A stretch of DNA of 6,078 bases, taken from positions 1 through 6,078 of the forward strand of contig JANXDV010000063.1 of NCBI GenBank assembly GCA_025058955.1. The letters run 5' to 3'. Position 1 is the first letter of the stretch; every line of letters starts with the position of its first letter. The translations under genes and the position numbers were made by a program. Positions 1-4,302 of this stretch are shown here, piece after piece. The notes under the pieces were generated by a model. That model did not search any database and was not told the DNA's origin. It worked only from the letters and a program-made list of their open reading frames with translations. The DNA comes from Archaeoglobaceae archaeon. Lineage in GTDB: Archaea; Halobacteriota; Archaeoglobi; Archaeoglobales; Archaeoglobaceae.

Positions 1-345
1 AAGTTCAAAGATGAAAAAGTCTATAAAGTGAAAAAGGTGCTGAACGAGGATTGTGTCGAACTTGAAAATGGTTTAGTTGTTAAACTACTCGGAATAAAAG
101 TTTTGCCTGAGAAACGTCTCAATGCCAAAGAATATCTTGAGAATTTTGTAAAAGGAAAAGAAGTCTTTTTGAAGACTGATCCGAATTACAAATCCGAGGA
201 TCTCTTATTAGCTTACCTTTTCCTTAAAAACAAGATCTTTATCAATAAGGAGATGATCAGGCAGGGTTTTGCTGTAGTCGAGGAAGGTGATTTTATCTAC
301 AAGAATAGACTCTTGAAAGTTCAGGAGGTTATAAAGAATGCGTAG
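1..345 (+). CDS. SNase-like (thermonuclease fold) protein, 3' part only
   Basis: The reading frame is open from base 1, so the true start lies to the left; the GTG at 28 has no ribosome site and coding-like sequence precedes it. About 114 residues are visible. They follow the staphylococcal-nuclease OB-fold pattern: a VELENGLVVKLLGIKVLPE strand block, an A-x-EYL-x(3)-VKGKEV block, then LLLAYLFLKNKIFINKEMIRQGFAVV, matching the family's LAY..v.g..vN..lvrqGlA segment. The catalytic residues look lost: the positions of SNase Arg35, Asp40 and Arg87 read as Lys, Lys and Leu, so this is probably a binding or structural domain rather than an active nuclease. It overlaps the next gene, an MjaI-like restriction endonuclease, by 8 bp. 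An upstream methyltransferase carrying this as a C-terminal domain, or a separate accessory gene, are both possible; that is inference. Confidence 0.7.
   Translation, partial: KFKDEKVYKVKKVLNEDCVELENGLVVKLLGIKVLPEKRLNAKEYLENFVKGKEVFLKTDPNYKSEDLLLAYLFLKNKIFINKEMIRQGFAVVEEGDFIYKNRLLKVQEVIKNA
323..330 (+). promoter_or_regulatory. Shine-Dalgarno site of the restriction endonuclease gene
   Basis: AGGAGGTT lies inside the end of the preceding gene, 7 nt before the ATG at 338. It fixes that start and shows that the two genes, which overlap as ATGCGTAG, are translated from one transcript. Confidence 0.7.
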
Positions 346-834
346 AGAATGGATTTTGAACATTGCATGTAATAGATGGGGCTTAAATAAGAAAAACAGA
401 GTTGGACCCGTGGCAAAATGGATAAGAGAATGCAGTCCAAAAAACATCGCAGAATGGGAATCATTTTACTTTCAAAAGCTTGAAGAATTTTTGAAAAAGA
501 GACAATTTACGGTCAACTACAGCAAATTCTTAATGTAAAAATCGAACCCGCTCCTGATGAATGGGACAGACTTTATAACGTCGATTTTTTTATTAGAGTC
601 AAAGAAAATTTCATAGGTCTGCAGATTAAACCTGTAACATTTGAACACGCTCCAGAATTTGCAACGAAGTGGAGAGATGCTTATAAAGCTTCACATGAGA
701 AATTTACCAAAAAATTCGGTGGAAAAGTTTTCATCGTGCTATCAGTCAAAAAAGATAACAAAAAAGAAATTTTCAACGAAGAAGTTGTTGAGGAGATTAA
801 AGAAGAGATTGAAAGGCTTAATAAGTTCTCTTGA
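338..834 (+). pseudogene. MjaI-family type II restriction endonuclease, frameshifted
   Basis: Two plus-strand frames give one protein of about 165 residues. The first (338 to about 490) carries WILNIACNRWGLNKKNRVGP and ECSPKNIAEWESFYF, matching the MjaI-family N-terminal pattern (N-x-A-n-x-r-x-VG-x-...-eWe-x-yY). That frame stops at 536-538. The frame one base back continues to the TGA at 832-834, with YNVDFFIRV...GLQIKPVTF: the family's D...xIKPxT(Y/F) block, an apparent PD-(D/E)xK-type site (D83 and K98 of the restored protein, with Gln at the usual acidic position). Adding one T to the run at 488-492 joins them as KLEEF-FEKETIYG. No start codon precedes the second half, so a split gene is unlikely. 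R.MjaI cuts CTAG; the same target here is inference. Cause could be real decay, recoding or a homopolymer sequencing error. Family assignment is from memory of the pattern. Confidence 0.65.
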
Positions 835-1253
835 CAAGGAAGCCTTAAAGAAATTTAAAGTGCACTTTGGCGTTTTTTCTCGATCATACTCTCCAAAATA
901 ACTCTATCAGCGATCTCGAGCACTTCTCTAACCATTCAAATGATTTTTTCTCTAAGGGTCGAAACTTGCCTTATTTTTACAGCATTCTCGGTTTCTTCCC
1001 TGGAATTGCGATATTCTGAAAGCGAAGAAGTTTTCACCTCATTGTTCATAATAGGTGCGGGTCTTTATGGTTATTTCTTCTACAGAGGTTTGAAAGTTTG
1101 AATTGCGAAAAGCTATGCTACACAAACTTTATCCTTTTAGCTCCTTTTTTTAAAATTCAAACCAATCTTCTTTTACTTTTGGAACAATTGCAAAAACCCC
1201 AACAAGATCCTCCTCATCCAAGCTAAAAACTACGCCGTAGTCCAGAAGTTTGA
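835..1253. other. Gene-poor stretch with decayed or micro-ORF remains
   Basis: No confident gene fills this stretch of roughly 420 bases. It holds a T-run (873-878) that may end the restriction transcript, two adjacent short minus-strand frames (855-1049), and a minus-strand protein-like frame (1150-1260). From about 866 onward the minus strand is the purine-richer one; in this window the clear genes, apart from the hydrophobic membrane gene at the right edge, are purine-rich on their coding strand. This favours former minus-strand coding. No RNA gene, CRISPR or insertion-sequence ends were seen. Confidence 0.5.
855..1049 (-). pseudogene. Two abutting minus-strand micro-ORFs or one gene broken by TGA
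   Basis: On the minus strand an ATG at 1049 opens a 37-residue hydrophilic frame (starts MNNEVKTSSL, ends STLREKII) that stops with TGA at 938-936. The very next codon is ATG (935), and the same frame continues for 26 residues (MVREVLEIADRVILE..., ending RQSAL) to TAA at 855-857. The second part looks like an amphipathic helix. The two parts could be a single roughly 64-residue protein interrupted by one stop, two coupled microproteins (TGAATG junction), or chance. I see no Shine-Dalgarno before either ATG and no clear promoter. A competing plus-strand hydrophobic frame covers 940-1101. I do not recognise a family. Confidence 0.28.
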
Positions 1254-1260
1254 ATGCCTT
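1150..1260 (-). pseudogene. Short minus-strand coding remnant, C-terminal-like
   Basis: An open minus-strand frame of 36 codons reads KAFKLLDYGVVFSLDEED then LVGVFAIVPKVKEDWFEF and ends in TAA (1152-1150). The residue mix looks like real protein, with alternating hydrophobic strands and acidic turns. It lacks ATG or GTG; a TTG at 1221 is the only start candidate, and an in-frame TAA (1263-1261) sits just upstream next to the palindrome at 1255-1270. It therefore looks like the tail of a gene whose front was lost where the UPF0179 promoter now stands. No family recognised. Confidence 0.28.
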
Positions 1261-1270
1261 TTAAAAGGCA
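1255..1270. repeat. Perfect 16-bp palindrome upstream of the UPF0179 promoter
   Basis: TGCCTTTTAAAAGGCA is identical to its reverse complement. It lies directly upstream of the TATA-like element at 1275-1283, a position suited to a dimeric regulator. A chance AT-rich palindrome cannot be excluded. Confidence 0.5.
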
Positions 1271-1284
1271 AAGCTTAAAATATT
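1270..1284 (+). promoter_or_regulatory. Archaeal BRE/TATA promoter of the UPF0179 gene
   Basis: AAAGC followed by TTAAAATATT fits a BRE plus TATA box centred near 1279. Transcription would begin around 1305, giving a leader of only a few bases before the ATG at 1314. This argues against using the upstream ATG at 1254, which lies before the promoter. Confidence 0.5.
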
Positions 1285-1313
1285 ATGAGATGTTAAAAAA
1301 ATTGGTGATGCTA

Positions 1314-1775
1314 ATGGATGGTGAAGTTAACAAGATCATCACTTTATGCGGAAAAAACTGGGCTAAAATAGGGCTTGAGTTCATTTTTCTTGGTGGAAAG
1401 CCTGAATGCGAAAATTGCAAGATAAAAAAAGCATGTCTGAAGCTTAGAGAAGGTGCAAGGTATAAGATCGTCGGCTTAAGGGATGGAACCGTTCAAGAGT
1501 GTGCCTTGCATGAAGATGGTGTAGTGGCTGTTGAAGTAATTGAACTTCCGATCATTGCCCTCATCGATTCAAATTTAGCGGAAGGAGCTAAAATGAGGTA
1601 TGAAGAAAGGGTTTGCGATCATTACGAATGTAGTATGTTCAATCTATGCCATCCAGTTGAGCTGAAAAATGGTGAAGTAGTTGTAGTGGGCAAGATCATA
1701 GGAGAAACTCCTGAAAAATGTGCTCTTGGCTTTAACGTAGTTGTTGCTGAGCTAAAAAGAGAATCAGCGCAGTAA
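1314..1775 (+). CDS. UPF0179 family protein, cysteine-rich
   Basis: This 153-residue protein matches the archaeal UPF0179 family in length and pattern: an opening IITLCGKNWAKIGLEFIFLG, then CENCKIKKACLKL, a middle ALIDS-x(4)-GAKMRYEER, and CDHYECSMFNLCHP. ATG 1314 was chosen because GGTGAT (1304-1309) lies just before it, the TATA box fits, and family members begin close to ITL; ATG 1308 is an alternative. Nine cysteines are present; eight fall into two groups of four (C32, C35, C41, C63 and C101, C106, C112, C136), each ending in a CAL motif followed by a VVxAE-like strand, as expected from an internal duplication. Binding of two metal or iron-sulfur centres is plausible but inferred. The molecular function of the family is unknown to me. 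Its end overlaps the convergent hydrolase gene by 12 bp. Confidence 0.85.
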   Translation: MDGEVNKIITLCGKNWAKIGLEFIFLGGKPECENCKIKKACLKLREGARYKIVGLRDGTVQECALHEDGVVAVEVIELPIIALIDSNLAEGAKMRYEERVCDHYECSMFNLCHPVELKNGEVVVVGKIIGETPEKCALGFNVVVAELKRESAQ

Positions 1776-2387
1776 AGGCTCAAGGATTAAAGCTTTTGGA
1801 ACCTTTGCTTTGAAATCCGCTGGATTCGCCTTAGTGTTGGGAATCGCTCCGTAGTGCATCGGAATATATACCTCAGCTTTGATCTCCTGTGCAGCTTTTA
1901 TCGCTTCGTTGAGATCCATTGTATAAGTTCCACCTGCTGGTAGTAGAGCTATATCCACAGTAATACCTCTCATTTCTGGAATTCTGTCAGTGTCTCCTGC
2001 GTGGTAAATTTTTACACCGTCAAGATTTACGATGTATCCGAGTCCACCGCTTTTGTGAAAAGGCTTGTCAGTATTGTATGCTGGCAAAGCAGTTATTTCA
2101 ACATCCTTCACCTTTTTTGTTTGATTTGCAGAAAGAGCTAAACTCTCAAATCCCTTTACGGAACATTCTTTTGGATGAACAACCATGGTGTCTTTCTTAG
2201 CTAAATTTCTGATCGATTTCATGTCAAGATGATCGAAATGGTCGTGAGTTACAAGAATCAGATCCGCTTTCTCATGTCCTTCTGGGACTTCGTAGGGATC
2301 TATGTAGACAACTTTAGAACCTTTCAGCTTAAAACCAGCATGTTTTAGCCAAGTGATCTCGACATTCTTATACTTCAACGTATTCAT
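1764..2387 (-). CDS. Metallo-beta-lactamase-fold metal-dependent hydrolase (UPF0173-like)
   Basis: This 207-residue protein has the full metal-site set of the metallo-beta-lactamase superfamily, of the compact UPF0173/Lactamase_B_3 type: an opening ITWLKHAGFKL and an IDPY strand (D30), the HxHxDH motif THDHFDHLD (H48, H50, D52, H53), IYHAGDTD (H129, D132), a LLPAGGTYTMD loop and a late MHYG (H178). This predicts a cytoplasmic two-metal hydrolase, probably zinc. The substrate cannot be read from sequence; relatives act on phosphoester, ester or amide bonds, and many remain unassigned. The ATG at 2387 is supported by a minus-strand TATA box about 27 nt upstream, which predicts a leaderless mRNA, and no ribosome site is visible. 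It is transcribed divergently from hsp20, and its 3' end overlaps the UPF0179 gene. Confidence 0.9.
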   Translation of the reverse strand: MNTLKYKNVEITWLKHAGFKLKGSKVVYIDPYEVPEGHEKADLILVTHDHFDHLDMKSIRNLAKKDTMVVHPKECSVKGFESLALSANQTKKVKDVEITALPAYNTDKPFHKSGGLGYIVNLDGVKIYHAGDTDRIPEMRGITVDIALLPAGGTYTMDLNEAIKAAQEIKAEVYIPMHYGAIPNTKANPADFKAKVPKALILEPLLR

Positions 2388-2407
2388 GTCAGAAGTTAAT
2401 TAATGAA

Positions 2408-2423
2408 ACTTAAAAATCTTTCT
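2408..2423 (-). promoter_or_regulatory. Promoter of the metallo-hydrolase gene
   Basis: Read on the minus strand, GAAAGATTTTTAAGTT is a BRE-like GAAAG followed by a TATA-like TTTTTAAG. Its centre lies about 27 nt from the A of the ATG (2387), the usual distance from TATA box to transcription start. Transcription therefore probably begins at or next to the start codon. Confidence 0.6.
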
Positions 2424-2430
2424 TCGATAG

Positions 2431-2446
2431 CGAAAAGTTTATATAT
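2431..2446 (+). promoter_or_regulatory. BRE/TATA promoter of hsp20
   Basis: CGAAAAG followed by TTTATATAT is a strong archaeal BRE plus TATA box. With the TATA box centred near 2442, transcription should start near 2467, leaving a leader of about 15 nt that contains the Shine-Dalgarno site. Confidence 0.75.
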
Positions 2447-2452
2447 GGATGA

Positions 2453-2471
2453 CCCTAACTATAGGTTAGGG
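2453..2471. promoter_or_regulatory. Heat-shock operator palindrome, CTAAC-N5-GTTAG
   Basis: An inverted repeat with 7-bp arms (CCCTAAC, spacer TATAG, GTTAGGG) lies between the hsp20 TATA box and its start codon, covering the predicted transcription start. Its core matches exactly the CTAAC-N5-GTTAG site that I recall being footprinted for HSR1, the winged-helix heat-shock repressor of Archaeoglobus fulgidus, at its own operon and at an hsp20 gene. A bound repressor here would block RNA polymerase loading until heat shock. The palindrome is seen directly; the regulator is inferred. Confidence 0.8.
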
Positions 2472-2477
2472 AGGTGA
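2470..2477 (+). promoter_or_regulatory. Shine-Dalgarno site that decides the hsp20 start
   Basis: GGAGGTGA is followed after 5 nt by the ATG at 2483. The in-frame GTG at 2474 lies inside this site, so it is not the start. Confidence 0.8.
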
Positions 2478-2482
2478 GGTGT

Positions 2483-2890
2483 ATGTGGAGGATCGATCCA
2501 TTCGAGGAGCTAAGAAGAACTCTTGAGAGATTCAATAGAATGATGTTCGAGGGCTTTGAGCCATTAAGAGAGTTTGGAACAGCGGTGGATCTAATAGATG
2601 AAGGCGAAAAGCTCAGAGTTCTCGCAGACCTGCCGGGATTTGAAAAAGATGAGATAGAGGTTTCATTTGAAGGAAACAGCCTCATAATAAAAGCCGAGAG
2701 TAAAAAAGAGGAGGAAGAGACTAAAAGAGATTTCATAAGAAGAGAGAGAAGGTTTGGTAGAGTTTACAGAAAGATCACGTTGCCAGAAGGTATAAACACA
2801 GATCAGGCTAAAGCGAGCTATAAAAATGGTGTTTTAGAGATAACGATTCCTAAGGAGAAGGGCGAGAAGAAAATAATTCCGCTCGACTGA
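2483..2890 (+). CDS. hsp20: Small heat-shock protein, Hsp20/alpha-crystallin family
   Basis: This 135-residue chaperone should hold unfolding proteins in the cytoplasm as large oligomers. A short N-terminal arm (WRIDPFEELRRTLERFNRMM) precedes the alpha-crystallin domain at about residues 34-125. Hallmarks are AVDLIDEGEKLRVLADLPGF (34-53), the RRERRFGRVYRKITLPEG segment (86-103), and the signature ASYKNGVLEITIPK (111-124). The C-terminus ends KKIIPLD, where I-P-L resembles the I-x-I/V anchor that docks neighbouring dimers. Length is typical of archaeal family members. The gene appears monocistronic, with its own promoter, a heat-shock-type operator, and a T-rich stop signal just after the end. 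Function in heat stress is strongly supported by both family and operator. Confidence 0.95.
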   Translation: MWRIDPFEELRRTLERFNRMMFEGFEPLREFGTAVDLIDEGEKLRVLADLPGFEKDEIEVSFEGNSLIIKAESKKEEEETKRDFIRRERRFGRVYRKITLPEGINTDQAKASYKNGVLEITIPKEKGEKKIIPLD

Positions 2891-2904
2891 TTTTTTTAAT
2901 TTTC
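2889..2904 (+). terminator. T-rich terminator after hsp20
   Basis: A run of seven T's, then AATTTT, starts at the hsp20 stop codon. Oligo-T stretches without a hairpin are typical archaeal termination signals. Confidence 0.5.
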
Positions 2905-2910
2905 TGCTCA

Positions 2911-2924
2911 CAATTTTTAAATTT
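2911..2924 (+). promoter_or_regulatory. Possible promoter of the oxidoreductase operon
   Basis: CAATTTTTAAATTT offers a weak TATA-like element centred near 2918, which would start transcription near 2944 and give a leader of about 20 nt. A second TATA-like stretch, CTTAAAAATT (2947-2956), is too close to ATG 2966 unless translation begins at GTG 2975. No clear Shine-Dalgarno site is seen. Confidence 0.3.
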
Positions 2925-2965
2925 CGCTTTGGATTTTGCAGAAAGACTTAAAAATTCAATTAAAC

Positions 2966-4294
2966 ATGCGCTATGTGGATATTGCGATCATTGGCGGTGG
3001 AGCAGCTGGGATGTCTGCAGCTTCTAGAATAAAGGCCTTAAGACCCGATTGGAATGTCATGGTATTTGAAAAGACAGATTTTGTGAGTCATGCTCCTTGT
3101 GGTATCCCTTTTTATGTTTCAGGTTTTTTCGAGCATTTTGAAGAACTTTGCACGTATGATGTAAACCATTTTAGAAATGAAAGGGGGATCGATGTTCATA
3201 CAAGAGCCAAGGTAGTTGAAGTCTCTGAAGGCTCAATAGTTGCTGAGGAGAATGGTAGAGAGAGAGTTTACGAGTGGGAAAAACTTCTTTTTGCCACTGG
3301 AGCTAAAGCAAAAAGATTGAACGTGCAAAATGAGGATCTTGAAGGAGTTATTTACGTTGACGACATTCTTTCAGCTGAGAGAATAAAGAGATCTGCTTTA
3401 AAATCTGAGCGAGTGGTGATAATAGGATCAGGATACATAGGCGTTGAAATGGCGGAAGCGATTTCGAGACTCGGGAAGAAGGTTACGGTGATCGAGATCT
3501 CAGAAAGACCTTTGCCTGAATACGATGCAGAAATTGCAGCGATTCTCAAATCGGAAATGGATAAAATAGTTGAGCTGAAACTTAGCGAAAGAGTGGTTGC
3601 GTTTGAGGGAAAGGACAGGATTGAGAGAGTTTTAACAGACAAGGGAGAATATAAATGCGATCTTGCGATAGTTGCTGTAGGGGTTGTACCGAATGTAGAT
3701 TTAGCCAAAAAATTGGTTAAACTTGGTAAAAGTGGAGCTATAAAGACGAATAGTAGAATGGAAACGAGTAAAGAAGGAGTCTATGCTGCAGGAGATTGTG
3801 CGGAGACGATAAACATTGTAACTGGCAAGCCCGATTGGATTCACTTAGCCACTCCGGCGAACAAAATGGGTTACGTTGCTGGAGTCAACATGGCTGGCTA
3901 CGAGCTAAACTACCCTGGATCTGTGAAGTGTCAAATCACGAGCTTTTATAATGTTGAAATCGGTAAAGCAGGATTGAGCGAGTTTGAGGCAATAAGAGAA
4001 GGGTATGAAGTAGTTTCAGCCTTCGTAACGACGAAGTCTTCTGCAAAATACTTCCAAGACGGTTTGATCCACCTTAAAGTTGTTGCTAATCGGAATGGCA
4101 AAGTCCTCGGAGTTCAAGCAGCTGGAAAAGGTGTTAGTATGAGAATTTACGGAGCTACAGCTCTTCTATACAAAAATGCAGATGTCAGAGATCTATTCTT
4201 CTCAGATTTTCCTTATTATCCACCAGTCTCGAGAGTTTGGGATCCTTTGGTTGTTGCTGCACGCAATTTGTTCAGAAAATTGGGTATGCCATGA
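2966..4294 (+). CDS. FAD-dependent NADH oxidase / CoA-disulfide reductase-type flavoenzyme
   Basis: This 442-residue cytoplasmic flavoprotein belongs to the pyridine nucleotide-disulfide oxidoreductase family, NoxA/CoA-disulfide reductase branch. It has an N-terminal FAD site (IAIIGGGAAGMSAA, residues 7-20), a single redox cysteine in SHAPCGIPFYVSG (C45), an NAD(P)H site VVIIGSGYIGVEMAE (150-164) with an acidic residue ending the second strand (VTVIEI, E177) that favours NADH, the second FAD motif VYAAGDCAE (272-280), and a C-terminal dimerisation domain with DFPYYPPVSRVWDPL. Y417 aligns by eye with the catalytic tyrosine of staphylococcal CoA-disulfide reductase. Likely reactions are NADH-dependent reduction of CoA disulfide, persulfide/polysulfide or oxygen; sequence alone does not choose. 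ATG 2966 was preferred to the TTG at 2936 because the family starts just before the first strand. The LarA-like gene follows after 8 bp. Confidence 0.88.
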   Translation: MRYVDIAIIGGGAAGMSAASRIKALRPDWNVMVFEKTDFVSHAPCGIPFYVSGFFEHFEELCTYDVNHFRNERGIDVHTRAKVVEVSEGSIVAEENGRERVYEWEKLLFATGAKAKRLNVQNEDLEGVIYVDDILSAERIKRSALKSERVVIIGSGYIGVEMAEAISRLGKKVTVIEISERPLPEYDAEIAAILKSEMDKIVELKLSERVVAFEGKDRIERVLTDKGEYKCDLAIVAVGVVPNVDLAKKLVKLGKSGAIKTNSRMETSKEGVYAAGDCAETINIVTGKPDWIHLATPANKMGYVAGVNMAGYELNYPGSVKCQITSFYNVEIGKAGLSEFEAIREGYEVVSAFVTTKSSAKYFQDGLIHLKVVANRNGKVLGVQAAGKGVSMRIYGATALLYKNADVRDLFFSDFPYYPPVSRVWDPLVVAARNLFRKLGMP

Positions 4295-4299
4295 GGGAG
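4293..4299 (+). promoter_or_regulatory. Shine-Dalgarno site that decides the LarA-like start
   Basis: GAGGGAG overlaps the stop codon of the flavoenzyme gene and lies 3 nt before ATG 4303. This favours 4303 over ATG 4291, which has no site before it, and implies translational coupling. Confidence 0.6.
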
Positions 4300-4302
4300 A
4301 TT

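Noticed and set aside
488..498. Programmed -1 frameshift signal at TTTTTGAAAAA
   Set aside because: It does not fit the X-XXY-YYZ slippery heptamer in the zero frame and I see no following hairpin; a simple one-base deletion or sequencing error is the simpler account.
641..901. Plus-strand frame of 86 codons overlapping the restriction gene
   Set aside because: Bases 641-834 are a shadow of the endonuclease frame. The tail (SLDKEALKKFKVHFGVFSRS and on) faintly recalls archaeal ATPase C-termini, but it is too short and lies where the purine bias switches strand.
936..938. TGA read as selenocysteine within the minus-strand ORF
   Set aside because: No selenocysteine insertion element is visible, and the next codon is ATG, so a plain stop followed by a new start, or a nonsense mutation, is more likely.
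940..1101. Plus-strand 53-residue hydrophobic frame ending LFIIGAGLYGYFFYRGLKV
   Set aside because: It could be a small membrane protein, but there is no ribosome site or promoter, and it is the complement of the more coding-like hydrophilic minus-strand frames; purine bias favours the minus strand.
1254..1313. Upstream ATG giving a 20-residue longer UPF0179 protein
   Set aside because: It lies inside the palindrome and before the TATA box, adds non-family residues, and lacks a ribosome site; ATG 1314 has GGTGAT and fits the family start.
2455..2736. Minus-strand serine-rich frame over hsp20
   Set aside because: It is a shadow of the clear Hsp20 frame, and it runs across the operator and promoter.
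3352..3708. Minus-strand frame of 118 codons inside the flavoenzyme gene
   Set aside because: Serine/threonine-rich antisense shadow; the plus strand carries complete FAD and NADH motifs.
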